Origin: Nostocales cyanobacterium LEGE 12452
GTDB lineage: Bacteria; Cyanobacteriota; Cyanobacteriia; Cyanobacteriales; Nostocaceae
NCBI GenBank assembly: GCA_015206945.1
Contig: JADEXV010000052.1
Location: 1 to 37,360, forward strand
Reading direction: 5' to 3'
Length of the DNA stretch: 37,360 nucleotides
Shown here: positions 8,580 through 19,872 of the stretch, piece by piece
Position numbering within the stretch: position 1 is the first letter of the stretch
Layout of the letters: each line of letters starts with the position of its first letter
The notes under the pieces: model-generated
Databases searched by the model: none
Seen by the model: only the letters and a program-made list of their open reading frames with translations
Told to the model about the DNA's origin: nothing
Translations under genes and position numbers: made by a program

Positions 8580-8640
8580 CCATGACGTTGAGAGATTCTA
8601 GCTTGTACGTCTTCAACAACCTCTCTAATAACTGGAATTT
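8576..8640 (-). pseudogene. Antitoxin C-terminal remnant
   Basis: The minus-strand frame encodes about 20 residues, IPVIREVVEDVQARISQRHG, ending at TAG (8576-8578) and overlapping the toxin remnant by a few bases. That is the usual geometry of an antitoxin-toxin pair. Everything upstream is missing: a stop codon precedes it and the HetZ-like gene ends about 35 bp further. Confidence 0.5.
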
Positions 8641-8674
8641 AGCTTGGATAAATTTTAGTTATTTCGTTTTGACT

Positions 8675-9901
8675 TCAACCTGTCTGAGCTTCAGTATGAC
8701 CGTTGCGGATAGACCATGCTATTTCTAAAAGTTGAGTCCAGCGCTTTTGCAGCTGTTTGGGGGTGCATTTGATGGTCTTGGCGATCGCCAAGTCGTTTTC
8801 CCGTGCAGTTTTTAACTGCAATATTTGCTGTTGCTGTTCTGTGAGTTGATTTACAAAGATTTCCCACTGCTGGGAAGATAAACCCAATTTTTGCTCTAAA
8901 CCTGCGCCTAACCATTGATGTACTAATTGCCAGTGGTGTTGCTTGGCAAACTTTTCTACGTGGTATTTAAAGCGTTGTTGGAGATAATCGCGCTGACGGC
9001 TGGTTAAACCGAGAATTTGGTCAATTTCTGGGGCTGAAAGGTCTTGAAGTTTCAAGCTGAGGTAGTTCATACAATCAGATTGACCTTGAGACTCCAGGTA
9101 TTTCATCAATTCAGTGATGACGCGATCGCGTTCTGATTCTTCAGATGGATCGAAATTAGTTTGGGCAATCATTTGCGATCGCAGCTGTTGCACCGCCGAG
9201 TTACGCTGGTAAGATTCTGCTTCTTCACCCTTAGCAGACTCTACCGCCATTTCAATATCCACGGTCGTTTCTTGGGGCTGACGACGAGCAAAACCTTGGG
9301 CGCGCAAGATAATCAATTGCTGATTTGCACCACCAGGTAAATTGATCCGGCGTTTGGCATACTGTTCTGTAAAAGCCATGTATTCAGCTAATTGCAGCTG
9401 AGTACGCGGCGTGTGATTCTCTGGTAGTTCGTTTTCTCTACGGAAAGCTTTAATCGCTTCGATATAAAATGCTTGTAAAAAATCTTCAATCAGGCTGTAA
9501 CGAGCATCAAAGCCCAACTCAGAGCCGGACATAGTTACATGACGGTAAACCATAGCACCCAAATTGCTATGTAATTCCACCCGCCCTTGTTTGGAACCTA
9601 GTTGGTAATAACGTAAGCACTTTTGCATCCGATGCCTTCCCAACGTCATCTGCCAGGATTTGATTTCCCCAGATGTTTGAATGCGGGAGCTTTTGTCGCA
9701 AATGCGTTCTACTTCTACGGCTATGCGCTTTGCTAAAGCTTCTACACACTTCGGTGTTGCTTTCACTTGCGCTTGCATTTCCTCAGACAGCAATTGAATC
9801 AAGCGATCGCTGCTGCTGCTGCTATTTGAAAATTCTTCTGTTGAAACGTGGTTCTCAAAAATTGGTGTAGAGTTTGGTAGATTGACGACGTTAGCTTTCA
9901 T
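8675..9901 (-). CDS. HetZ-related regulatory protein (sigma-factor-like C-terminus)
   Basis: A 408-residue soluble protein resembling the HetZ/HetZ-related group of cyanobacterial regulators. A Ser-rich N-terminus is followed by the conserved block RIAVEVERICDKSSRIQTSG and KSWQMTLGRHRMQKCLRYYQ. Next come the core LIEDFLQAFYIEAIKAFRREN and PRTQLQLAEYMAFTEQYAKR, and then LSAPEIDQILGLTSRQRDYL. The last 70 residues (EQQQQILQLKTARENDLAIAKTIKCTPKQL) look like a sigma region 4-type helix-turn-helix, so DNA binding is likely. HetZ acts early in heterocyst differentiation with PatU, but no patU gene is adjacent here, so a paralogue is more likely than HetZ itself. Family assignment is from memory of the sequence pattern. 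Confidence 0.6.
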   Translation of the reverse strand: MKANVVNLPNSTPIFENHVSTEEFSNSSSSSDRLIQLLSEEMQAQVKATPKCVEALAKRIAVEVERICDKSSRIQTSGEIKSWQMTLGRHRMQKCLRYYQLGSKQGRVELHSNLGAMVYRHVTMSGSELGFDARYSLIEDFLQAFYIEAIKAFRRENELPENHTPRTQLQLAEYMAFTEQYAKRRINLPGGANQQLIILRAQGFARRQPQETTVDIEMAVESAKGEEAESYQRNSAVQQLRSQMIAQTNFDPSEESERDRVITELMKYLESQGQSDCMNYLSLKLQDLSAPEIDQILGLTSRQRDYLQQRFKYHVEKFAKQHHWQLVHQWLGAGLEQKLGLSSQQWEIFVNQLTEQQQQILQLKTARENDLAIAKTIKCTPKQLQKRWTQLLEIAWSIRNGHTEAQTG

Positions 9902-10306
9902 AACTTTTCCAGTAGTATTGCACCGTAATTACAACGCAGACACAGCAATCAAGACCGTCCAAGGCTTGTGAATCTTTAGGCATTCATCCATCAAGACTTG
10001 CCGTATATAATGCTCACATCTAAAGCTCATATATCAAAACTATAGGAAATACGAAAGAGTTACAGTTATGGCAATGTGTCGGTTTTCTTCACAAGCCACC
10101 ATCTCAACGCTGGCACACGAGTACCCGCTATTTTCTTAAAGTTGTCAAATACCTTACTGTGCCAACTTTTGCCACCATCCTCTTATATCCACGGCTTCAC
10201 GGAGCAGCCGATCATAGACATCGCTTTTAAATATGACAATTTTAAAACTGGAGTTATTTTTATCACAATTTCCGAAACGGAAAGGTGCGCCTGTGAAGTG
10301 GGATTT
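9902..10306. other. Intergenic region, nothing recognised
   Basis: A 405-bp spacer that should contain the promoter of the HetZ-like gene and the 3' end signals of the YciO-type gene. An 87-codon frame crossing it shows no family resemblance and overlaps the neighbouring gene. Confidence 0.5.
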
Positions 10307-10966
10307 TTATACCCATGCTGCTGCTGTTTCCCAACCTAAACCCCTCCGTATAATTGCTGCTTCGTCTCCAGTCATATCTAAGATGGTAGATACTTCATAA
10401 GTAGGTTCCTCGCCAGTGTCTACAATTATGTCTACCAACTTGTCTAAGCGATCAAATAGCTCTACCCGCGACTGAATCGTTTCAGGATCTATCCGAATCA
10501 TGCCATTATCTGCTTCATCTGGTGGCAGATGTGCTGAAGTTGAAATAATCGGATTGCCCAACGCTGCCAGCAACTCCAAACACACAGTATGGTTTGGTAC
10601 TCTAATTCCAGTAGTTTTCCGCTTGGGGCTTTGCACCAATCGCGGTACTAACTTCGTAGCTGGGAGCAAAAACGTGTATGGCCCTGGAATCAGGCGTTTC
10701 ATAATCCGATAGGCTGTGTCACTTACGAAGGCATAAGTTGCCACATTTGAAAGCGAGGGACATAAAAATGTCAATGGTTTATCGTTTGCTAGCTGTTTAA
10801 TTTGCCGCACTCGTTCTACCGCCGACTTGGCATTCAAATCACAACCGATCGCATAGACTGTATCAGTAGGGTAAAGCATGACTGCGCCACTAGAGAGCGC
10901 CGACTTTATTTCCTCTATTCGGCGAATTTGAGGATTATCCGGATGAACTGGGAAAATTTTTGCCAT
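10307..10966 (-). CDS. Sua5/YciO/YrdC family protein (L-threonylcarbamoyladenylate synthase-type)
   Basis: 219 residues from the ATG at 10966 (MAKIFPVHPDNPQ). The longer frame to 11002 runs into simple repeats and lacks homology-like sequence. The YrdC fold is clear: GAVMLYPTDTVYAIGCD, RVRQIKQLANDKPLTFLCPS, MKRLIPGPYTFLLPATK, KTTGIRVPNH and NPIISTSAH. The wording of these motifs is closer to YciO than to the TsaC/Sua5 enzymes that make threonylcarbamoyl-AMP for tRNA t6A. The exact role is therefore uncertain, and the essential t6A enzyme may be encoded elsewhere. Confidence 0.85.
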   Translation of the reverse strand: MAKIFPVHPDNPQIRRIEEIKSALSSGAVMLYPTDTVYAIGCDLNAKSAVERVRQIKQLANDKPLTFLCPSLSNVATYAFVSDTAYRIMKRLIPGPYTFLLPATKLVPRLVQSPKRKTTGIRVPNHTVCLELLAALGNPIISTSAHLPPDEADNGMIRIDPETIQSRVELFDRLDKLVDIIVDTGEEPTYEVSTILDMTGDEAAIIRRGLGWETAAAWV

Positions 10967-11022
10967 AGGACGGGGATTGAGGATTAGGGAGGGGAGTAGC
11001 ACTTCGGCTACGCTCAGTGACC

Positions 11023-11160
11023 GAGGAGCAGAGGAGCAGAGGAGCAGAGGAGCAGAGGAGCAGAGGAGCAGGGGAGGAAGAACTATTAATTATTGATCAA
11101 TTCCCAATGCCCAATGCCCAATGCCCAATACTCCATAACTAATGACTAATGACTAATGAC
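11023..11160 (+). repeat. Three consecutive simple tandem repeats
   Basis: Six exact copies of the octamer GAGGAGCA (11023-11070), then a CCCAATG heptamer run (about 11103-11128), then an ACTAATG heptamer run (11138-11160). They fill the divergent promoter region between the YciO-type gene and larC. The ATG at 11149 is part of the last repeat, which argues against using it as a start codon. Confidence 0.85.
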
Positions 11161-11169
11161 AAATTTATT

Positions 11170-12456
11170 ATGAATAAAATCGCTTATCTTCAATGTCCGA
11201 CAGGAATTTCTGGTGATATGTGCCTGGGTGCTTTGGTAAGTTTGGGTGTTCCTGTGGAATATTTAATTGAAAAACTTAATGGGTTGGGTATTGAACAGGA
11301 ATATCAGTTAAGGGCAGAACTTGTCCAACGGAATGGTCAACAGGCAACTAAAGTCCATGTGGATTTAGTACACGATCGCCATCACCACCATCACCACGAT
11401 GGCGAACACAGTCACCATCACACACGCCACTTGCCAGAAATAGAGCAGATGATTCTCAAAGCGGGGTTGCCATCAAGGGCAGAAGCTTGGAGTTTGGCGG
11501 TATTCCGACAGCTAGCGGTGGCAGAAGGAGCGGTGCATGGCATTGCACCTGAAAAAGTTCATTTTCATGAGGTGGGTGCTATAGATGCGATCGTAGATAT
11601 TGTGGGTACTTGCCTGGGGTTGGATTGGTTGGGGATTACGAGCAATGATGAAGGATTGCCCCTACTTTACTGCTCGGCGTTTCCGACTGGTGGCGGCACT
11701 GTTCGGGCTGCACATGGTCAGATGGCAGTACCAGTCCCAGCGGTATTAAAGCTGTGGGAAATGCGGGGTTGTCCAGTTTATAGTAATGGCATTGACAGAG
11801 AATTAGTAACACCAACAGGAGCCGCGATCGCCACTACTTTGGCAAGAGATTTTGGTTCACCACCTGCGATCGCTATCAAGCAGATAGGACTGGGAGCGGG
11901 AACCATAAATTTACCCATTCCCAATATTTTACGCCTCTGGTTGGGTGAAAGTGCAACTTTACAGTCAAATTTCAGTGATTCTGAAGAAACTAGCTCAAAT
12001 TTGGAAACCATTTCGGTGTTAGAAACCCAAATTGATGATTTAAGTCCACAAGCGATTGGCTATGTGTTTGAGGCGTTATTTGCGGCTGGTGCGCTGGATG
12101 TTTTTACCCAAGTGATCGGTATGAAAAAGTCGCGTCCGGGGATTTTGTTGACTGTGATTTGTCATCCAGAAAATTTACTCAGTTGTGAAGCTGTCATATT
12201 CCGCGAAACTACAACTTTAGGCATTCGACGCACAACTCAGCAACGCGCCATTTTACAACGGGAAATTCAACAAGTGGAAACAGAATATGGCAAAGTGCGT
12301 GTCAAGATAGCATGGAAAGGACAATCACCAGAAAAAGTTATTGCAAATGTGCAGCCAGAATATGAAGATTGTGCAGACTTAGCCCGAAAACATAATATTC
12401 CCTGGCGCGAAATTCAGCGGTTGGCGCTACAGCGTTGGTATTTAGTCAATCCCTAA
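11170..12456 (+). CDS. larC: Nickel pincer cofactor biosynthesis protein LarC
   Basis: 428 residues from the ATG at 11170 (MNKIAYLQCPTGISGDM). LarC inserts nickel, using CTP, into the pyridinium bis-thiocarboxylate made by LarB and LarE, giving the cofactor of lactate racemase and related enzymes. Landmarks: CPTGISGDMCLGALVSLG at the N-terminus, a His-rich metal-binding loop (RHHHHHHDGEHSHHHTRH, residues about 70-87), VHFHEVGAIDAIVDIVG, and a C-terminal domain starting LETQIDDLSPQAIGYVFEAL. No larB, larE or larA is visible here, so the other pathway genes must lie elsewhere. It is convergent with the NAD(P)HX repair gene. Confidence 0.92.
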   Translation: MNKIAYLQCPTGISGDMCLGALVSLGVPVEYLIEKLNGLGIEQEYQLRAELVQRNGQQATKVHVDLVHDRHHHHHHDGEHSHHHTRHLPEIEQMILKAGLPSRAEAWSLAVFRQLAVAEGAVHGIAPEKVHFHEVGAIDAIVDIVGTCLGLDWLGITSNDEGLPLLYCSAFPTGGGTVRAAHGQMAVPVPAVLKLWEMRGCPVYSNGIDRELVTPTGAAIATTLARDFGSPPAIAIKQIGLGAGTINLPIPNILRLWLGESATLQSNFSDSEETSSNLETISVLETQIDDLSPQAIGYVFEALFAAGALDVFTQVIGMKKSRPGILLTVICHPENLLSCEAVIFRETTTLGIRRTTQQRAILQREIQQVETEYGKVRVKIAWKGQSPEKVIANVQPEYEDCADLARKHNIPWREIQRLALQRWYLVNP

Positions 12457-12457
12457 T

Positions 12458-12500
12458 CCAATTCCTAGTTTCTAGTCGGAGACTAGGAACTAGGAATTGG
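12458..12500. terminator. Shared bidirectional terminator-like hairpin
   Basis: Two 20-nt arms (12458-12477 and 12481-12500) pair with a single mismatch around a 3-nt loop. The hairpin exactly fills the 45-bp gap between the larC stop and the stop of the convergent NAD(P)HX repair gene, so it probably ends transcripts from both sides. Confidence 0.7.
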
Positions 12501-12501
12501 A

Positions 12502-14055
12502 CTAAGTTAGAGCTTTCATCAAATATTGTGTCAATGTAAACGCATCTACACCTAATTCGGTACGCTCTTGGGCTGCTAAAATACCAGCTTGGGAATGCCA
12601 CCAAGCGGCAGTTGCCACAATATCTTCTACAGGAATTTGTTTAGTTGCTGCTTGCGCTAACAGTCCACCTAGTAGCCCAGTTAACACGTCGCCGCTACCG
12701 CCACGTGCCAAGGCGGGTGTGCTTTCAGGAACAATCCAAACAGCACCTTGAGGGTTTGCGATCGCAGTTCTTGCCCCTTTCAACAACACTATCGCCTCAC
12801 TTTGGGCGGCAGCTTCTTGTACTGCTTTCACTTTGTCATGTTTGGCATCGGCGACATCAGGAAACAATCGCTCAAATTCGCCAGTGTGGGGTGTGAGTAC
12901 GGTTACTGCTTGGCGTTTTTTTAATGTGGCGATCGCTCCCATTTGTGCCAGGATATTTAAACCATCGGCATCGAGAAGCAAAAGGCGATCGCTGTCGATC
13001 GCTTCTTGCACAATGGGCGTAGCATCTCGTGTTAAACCGGGGCCACAAGCGATCGCATTAAAGGAACTCAGATCGGTGTTTTCTGGTAGTTGTAGGTGGG
13101 CGATCGCTCCACTTTCCGTCTCTGGGCAACCGACAATTAGCGCTTCTGGCAAGTGTGACACCAAAAGAGATTTTAAGGATTCGGGTACGGCAATCGAAAG
13201 CATTCCGACACCACTAGCCCTAGCACCCAAACCAGTTAAAATCGCCCCACCTGCATAGCGCCGCGAACCGCAAATCAGCAGTAAATGTCCTTCCTTATAT
13301 TTGTGAGTAACTACTGGACGGGGTAAAGGTAAAGTAGCAAGTGCCTTTGCTCGTGTAATAAGTTTAATTTTAGGTGCATCTTTGAGAATAGCTTCTACAT
13401 CAGCTAAAGGAATATCAAAATCGATTAACTCAGCTTTACCAAGATATTCCAACGCTCGATCTTGGAAGAAAGCGAGTTTCCATAAACCTAAGCAAAATGT
13501 GTGAGTGGCGCGAATGGCAGTTCCCAATACAACGCCAGTGTCGGTGTGTAAACCTGAAGGTAAATCGATACTATAAATCGGTATAGATAATTCATTTAGC
13601 TGATTAATTGCAGAGGCAATGGGATCGGTCAGGTTTCTTTCTAAACCAAACCCAAACAAGCCATCAATCAACAAATCAGAATCTGGCAGTTGTTCAATTG
13701 TTTGATAAATTGGAATGCCCAAACTCTGGGCATATTGCAAGTGCTGCGAAGTTAATTCTTTAAGCTTAGAAAAAGGAGAATAAATCCAAATCTCATACCC
13801 ACGAAAGTATAATTCACGGGCTACGACTAAAGCATCGCCACCATTATGGCCGGGGCCGACAAGAATTCCTACACGAGATCCCCTTAACAAAGGGGTGTTT
13901 GAAAGAATCTCTGGAATGCGACGAGCAATTAATCCCGCCACCTTTTCCATCAAAGCAACTACAGGCATTCCCGCTGCAAAGATCCGCTTTTCAATATCGC
14001 GCATCTGCCCAGCAGTCACTACCACTTGCGAAATTTGTTCTTGCCTATCTTGCAT
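12502..14055 (-). CDS. nnr: Bifunctional NAD(P)H-hydrate epimerase / ADP-dependent NAD(P)H-hydrate dehydratase
   Basis: A 517-residue fusion that repairs hydrated (damaged) NADH/NADPH. The N-terminal epimerase (YjeF_N, residues about 1-220) shows VGPGHNGGDALVVARELYFR, DGLFGFGL and IDLPSGLHTDTG. The C-terminal dehydratase (YjeF_C, about 235-515) shows LLICGSRRYAGGAILTGLGA, ACGPGLTRD, LLDADGLNIL, VLTPHTGEFERLFPD and the nucleotide-binding GGSGDVLTGLLGGLLAQ. Both halves look intact. The start is the ATG at 14055, just before the VVVTAGQMRDIE epimerase opening. It is convergent with larC through a shared hairpin and lies downstream of the encapsulin genes on the same strand. Confidence 0.95.
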   Translation of the reverse strand: MQDRQEQISQVVVTAGQMRDIEKRIFAAGMPVVALMEKVAGLIARRIPEILSNTPLLRGSRVGILVGPGHNGGDALVVARELYFRGYEIWIYSPFSKLKELTSQHLQYAQSLGIPIYQTIEQLPDSDLLIDGLFGFGLERNLTDPIASAINQLNELSIPIYSIDLPSGLHTDTGVVLGTAIRATHTFCLGLWKLAFFQDRALEYLGKAELIDFDIPLADVEAILKDAPKIKLITRAKALATLPLPRPVVTHKYKEGHLLLICGSRRYAGGAILTGLGARASGVGMLSIAVPESLKSLLVSHLPEALIVGCPETESGAIAHLQLPENTDLSSFNAIACGPGLTRDATPIVQEAIDSDRLLLLDADGLNILAQMGAIATLKKRQAVTVLTPHTGEFERLFPDVADAKHDKVKAVQEAAAQSEAIVLLKGARTAIANPQGAVWIVPESTPALARGGSGDVLTGLLGGLLAQAATKQIPVEDIVATAAWWHSQAGILAAQERTELGVDAFTLTQYLMKALT

Positions 14056-14132
14056 TAGTCCTGAGTGGTGAGTTATGAGTTTCAGGGTAACTGAAAGTTT
14101 ACCAAAATTGACTCATATTCCACTCAAAAAAG

Positions 14133-15539
14133 TTACAAACCGATTTCCACATCTTCAAGGATGCCGAGTGCGTCGGGAATGAGGACAGCTGCGGAGTAGT
14201 AGGCTGTAACGAGGTAGGAGATAATGGCCTTTTCGCTGATGCCCATGAATCGGACAGACAAACTGGGTTGGTATTCATCGGGGATACCAGTTTGATGTAA
14301 GCCAATCACGCCCTGATCTTTCTCACCAGTGCGGAGTACAAGGATAGAACTGGTCTGGTTTTTGGTAATCGGGATCTTGTTACAGGGAAGAATCGGTACA
14401 TTGCGCCACGTGATTATTTTGCTCCCATCCATATCGATGGTATCTGGATAGATGCCTCGACGGTTGCACTGGCGACCGAAGGCTGCAATAGTGCGGGGAT
14501 GAGCTAAGAAGAACCTCGACTTCCGCCGACGGGTAACTAATTCATCAAGGTCATCGGGAGTGGGGGGACCACTGCGGGTGTAGATGCGCTGTTTGAGGTC
14601 GGCGTTGTGCAACAACCCAAATTCGCGGTTGTTGATCAACTCGTATTCTTGACGTTCCCGCAATGCCTCAATCGTCAGCCGCAATTGTTCTTCGGTCTGG
14701 TTATATGGTTGATTGTACAGATCCGCAACACGAGTATTCACTCGCAACATAGTCTGAGCAATGCTTAACTGATATTCGCGGGGTGAGAGTTCGTAGTCAA
14801 CAAATGTTCCCGGTAACGTCGTCTCAGTGCTATGACTGGTTGACAACGCGATCGCAGCTTCCCCATACTTGTTTTGTGGAAGTTGTGCGCGGGTCCTAAA
14901 CTGCTCAACCTGAGCCTGCAACGCCTGCGACTGGTTGAGCTGTTCCCGAAATGCCTGTTGTGGTAGCGCCAATACCGTGCATCGGGTGACAGCTTTGACC
15001 GTGAACTTCCAATTGCTTTCTGGCTCCACCAACACGCGATCGCCAAAATAATCACCGTCAGCTAGCATATCCAATAGAGGCTGCTCGTCATACTTGCCAA
15101 TACCAATCTTGTTCACCTTGCCATGTGCGATCAAGAAAAGCTGATTGGCTGGCTGACCTGATTGGACAATAATATCACCAGCTGCGAACTCCTGCTGAAC
15201 AAACCGACTTGCCAACGCCCTCAGCACTTCGATGTCGTCAAATCCTCGCAGCAAGGGCAACTCACCAAGTTCCTGGGGAATTACCTGCACCTCGGCTCCG
15301 GTGTTAGAGAAACTCAAGCGCCCATCACCCACTGTATAGGTTAACCGACGGTTCAGCCGATAAGTCCCACCTTTCGTCTGCACCCACGGCAACATCTTCA
15401 ACAACCACCGGGAGGTAATTTCCTGCGTCTGCGGTGCAGATTTGGTGGTCGTAGACAAATTACGCGCAGCATCTTTACTCAAACTCAATTGAGGTTGTCC
15501 ACTCTCAACATTGAAATTTGATTCAATAAAATCCGTCAT
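14133..15539 (-). CDS. Family 2B encapsulin shell protein with cNMP-binding-like domain (shell B)
   Basis: 468 residues from the ATG at 15539; a GTG immediately before it is possible, but the paralogue aligns from MT. AGAGGATG lies upstream. Order: N-arm/E-loop (1-95, including [18 protein letters not shown] and YRLNRR), cyclic-nucleotide-binding-like insert (about 96-200, [20 protein letters not shown] to [13 protein letters not shown]), linker, and HK97-like shell core (about 246-468, with [33 protein letters not shown] and [17 protein letters not shown]). Such proteins assemble protein nanocompartments; the 2B type often accompanies terpene cyclases. It differs from shell A most obviously at residues 335-342, where TRRRKSRF replaces TVWKEPGF with a one-residue deletion. 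It is third in the geosmin operon. Older annotation would call it a Crp-like cyclic-nucleotide-binding protein. Confidence 0.88.
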   Translation of the reverse strand: MTDFIESNFNVESGQPQLSLSKDAARNLSTTTKSAPQTQEITSRWLLKMLPWVQTKGGTYRLNRRLTYTVGDGRLSFSNTGAEVQVIPQELGELPLLRGFDDIEVLRALASRFVQQEFAAGDIIVQSGQPANQLFLIAHGKVNKIGIGKYDEQPLLDMLADGDYFGDRVLVEPESNWKFTVKAVTRCTVLALPQQAFREQLNQSQALQAQVEQFRTRAQLPQNKYGEAAIALSTSHSTETTLPGTFVDYELSPREYQLSIAQTMLRVNTRVADLYNQPYNQTEEQLRLTIEALRERQEYELINNREFGLLHNADLKQRIYTRSGPPTPDDLDELVTRRRKSRFFLAHPRTIAAFGRQCNRRGIYPDTIDMDGSKIITWRNVPILPCNKIPITKNQTSSILVLRTGEKDQGVIGLHQTGIPDEYQPSLSVRFMGISEKAIISYLVTAYYSAAVLIPDALGILEDVEIGL

Positions 15540-15575
15540 CACCTCATCCTCTAGTTACTAATAAAAGTGCCATTC

Positions 15576-15707
15576 AGTGCTGAGTGCTGAGTTATAGCAA
15601 AGTTCTGAGTGCTGAGTGCTGAGTATAGACCCAGTTGCTTCAAGGCTTTGATCAATCAACACTGTCCTAACCTATGTGGCTACAGCTATAACTCAGCACT
15701 CAGCACT
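15576..15707. repeat. Perfect 23-nt inverted repeat between the two shell genes
   Basis: Arms at 15576-15598 (starting AGTGCTGAGTGCTGAG) and 15685-15707 are exact reverse complements, separated by 86 nt. The loop contains further GAGTGCTGA direct repeats (15608-15630). The element fills most of the 173-bp gap between shell A and shell B, so transcripts crossing it would fold into a long hairpin that could attenuate, process or stabilise the distal part. Confidence 0.9.
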
Positions 15708-15712
15708 CCTGA

Positions 15713-17122
15713 TTAGCGCCCGATTTCAACATCTTCGAGGATGCCAAGTGCGTCAGGAGTGAGGACGGCTGCGGAGTAGTAGGCGGTGACGAGGTAGGAG
15801 ATGATCGCTTTTTCGCTGATGCCCATAAATCGAACAGACAAACTGGGTTGATATTCATCGGGGATACCAGTTTGATGTAAGCCGATCACCCCTTGTTTTT
15901 CGACACCAGTGCGGAGCAAAAGGATAGAACTGGTGCGGTTATTGGTGATGGGGATCTTGCTGGAAGGAAAGATAGGTACGCCGCGCCAAGATGTGACCTG
16001 AACGCCGTTCACATCTACGCTTTGTGGATATAGACCAAGGCGGTTGGCTTCACGACCGAAGGCAGCGATCGTGCGGGGGTGAGCCAGAAAGAATCCCGGC
16101 TCCTTCCATACTGTCGCCAACAGCTCGTCCAAGTCGTCGGGGGTAGGTGCGCCGGTGCGGCTGTAAATACGCTGTTTGAGGTCGGCGTTGTGCAGCAACC
16201 CGAATTCGCGGTTGTTGAGCAACTCGTATTCTTGACGTTCCCGCAATGACTCGATAGTCAGCCGCAGTTGTTCTTCTGTCTGGTTGTACGGTTCGTTGTA
16301 CAGATCGGCTACCCGCGTACTTACTCGCAACACCGTTTGGGCAATGCTCAACTCATATTCCCTGGGTGTGAGTTCGTAATCGGCGAAGGTTCCCGGCAAC
16401 TCAGCTTCTTGGGGATGATCGGCTGCCAGCTCAATAGCGGCTTCACCTTCGGGAGTCTGTGGCTGGTTTAGGCGGGTGCGGAACTGTTCAACATGGGTTC
16501 CTAACGCCTCAGACTGAGCGATCCGCCTCTCAAACGCCGCTTGGGGTAGCGACAAAACGATGGTTCTGGTAATCGCCTTGAGGGTGTACTGCCAAGTATC
16601 CTCGGACTGCGCTATAGTTTCATCACCGAAATGGTCGCCGTCGGCGAGCACATCGAAGACGATCTGCTCGCCATACTTGCCAACACCAATCTTGTTCACC
16701 TTGCCACGAGCAATCAGAATCACGCGATCGGCCGGTTGACCAATCTCGACAATCACGTCGTCTGGGGCGTACTCCTGCTGCTCAAACTGGTTTGCTAACG
16801 CAGTCAATACGTCAAGGTTGTTAAACCCTCGCAGTAAGGGCAACTCAGTAAGTTCCAGAGGAATCACCTGTACCGTAGCTCCAGTGTTGGTGAAAGTCAC
16901 CCGTCCATCACCCACGGAATAATTCAATCGACGGTTGACCCGATAGGCGCCACCTTTTGTCTGCACCCACGGCAATAACTTTAATAACCACCGCGATGTA
17001 ATTTCCTGGGTTTGCGGTGCAGATTTGGCCGTTGTCGCCAAATTCCGCGCCGCTGCTGTACTTAAGGTTAAATGGGGCTGCTGATCTTCTACATTCAAAT
17101 TGGGGTCGTTAGAATACGTCAC
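15713..17122 (-). CDS. Family 2B encapsulin shell protein with cNMP-binding-like domain (shell A)
   Basis: 469 residues, starting at a GTG (17120-17122) with a strong GGAGGAT ribosome-binding site. It has the same architecture as shell B: N-arm/E-loop (1-95; [11 protein letters not shown]), cNMP-binding-like insert (about 96-200; [18 protein letters not shown], then [20 protein letters not shown]), linker 205-245, HK97-like core 246-469 ([54 protein letters not shown]). The phosphate-binding cassette lacks the usual Pro-Arg-[Ser/Thr]-Ala, so cAMP binding is doubtful. It lies 92 bp downstream of geosmin synthase on the same strand, pointing to co-expression of shell and cargo. The two shells align almost without gaps and are near-identical at the C-terminus, as expected of a recent duplication. 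Confidence 0.9.
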   Translation of the reverse strand: MTYSNDPNLNVEDQQPHLTLSTAAARNLATTAKSAPQTQEITSRWLLKLLPWVQTKGGAYRVNRRLNYSVGDGRVTFTNTGATVQVIPLELTELPLLRGFNNLDVLTALANQFEQQEYAPDDVIVEIGQPADRVILIARGKVNKIGVGKYGEQIVFDVLADGDHFGDETIAQSEDTWQYTLKAITRTIVLSLPQAAFERRIAQSEALGTHVEQFRTRLNQPQTPEGEAAIELAADHPQEAELPGTFADYELTPREYELSIAQTVLRVSTRVADLYNEPYNQTEEQLRLTIESLRERQEYELLNNREFGLLHNADLKQRIYSRTGAPTPDDLDELLATVWKEPGFFLAHPRTIAAFGREANRLGLYPQSVDVNGVQVTSWRGVPIFPSSKIPITNNRTSSILLLRTGVEKQGVIGLHQTGIPDEYQPSLSVRFMGISEKAIISYLVTAYYSAAVLTPDALGILEDVEIGR

Positions 17123-17214
17123 AACTTAATCCTCCATTTTTTAGTTACTAAAAAAATCGATCTCACGCGATCGCATACTGACCTTGAATTAACTCATCGA
17201 CAAAAAACCTAACT

Positions 17215-19509
<2,295 letters not shown>

Positions 19510-19622
19510 CTATCTTTGTTTCGTGGTCGATCTGAGCATTGTTGCAGTTCACAACTATCATCAGTACCTAGCTAGATCCCCACATCTGATTTGCTCGTGG
19601 TGGCTCGTTTCAAGGCGATAAT

Positions 19623-19645
19623 ATTTAGATGCTCATAATCTAAAT
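19623..19645. promoter_or_regulatory. Candidate operator palindrome upstream of geosmin synthase
   Basis: ATTTAGAT (19623-19630), 7-nt spacer, ATCTAAAT (19638-19645): a perfect 8-bp dyad centred 158 bp before the geosmin synthase ATG, in the size range of a dimeric regulator site. It could equally be a chance AT-rich dyad. Confidence 0.35.
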
Positions 19646-19703
19646 AACGAACTATAGGACTAATATTTGAAGTTATTGGCAAATAAATTTTAATTACTGG
19701 ATC

Positions 19704-19846
19704 GTGGTGTTCTCATAACTTTTCATAGTTGTAAATAAAAAGCAATTCGTACGTTGAAGCCGTTAAGCAAATATGGTGGTGTTTTCATAATTTTTCATAG
19801 TTGTAAATAAAAAGCAATCCGTACATTGAAGCCGTCAAACAAATAG
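19704..19846 (+). repeat. 72-bp tandem direct repeat, two copies
   Basis: Copy 1 at 19704-19775 and copy 2 at 19776-19846 are adjacent and differ at only about seven positions; both start GTGGTGTT and contain CATAGTTGTAAATAAAAAGC. Confidence 0.85.
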
Positions 19847-19872
19847 TTAAATCAAAAATTGAAGGATTAGAA

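Noticed and set aside
10076..10339. 87-codon plus-strand frame
   Set aside because: Overlaps the 3' end of the YciO-type gene and matches nothing recognisable.
14133..17122. Reading the two 469-residue proteins as Crp/Fnr transcription factors
   Set aside because: No C-terminal helix-turn-helix; the C-terminal half is a shell-type domain and the cNMP-like domain is internal.
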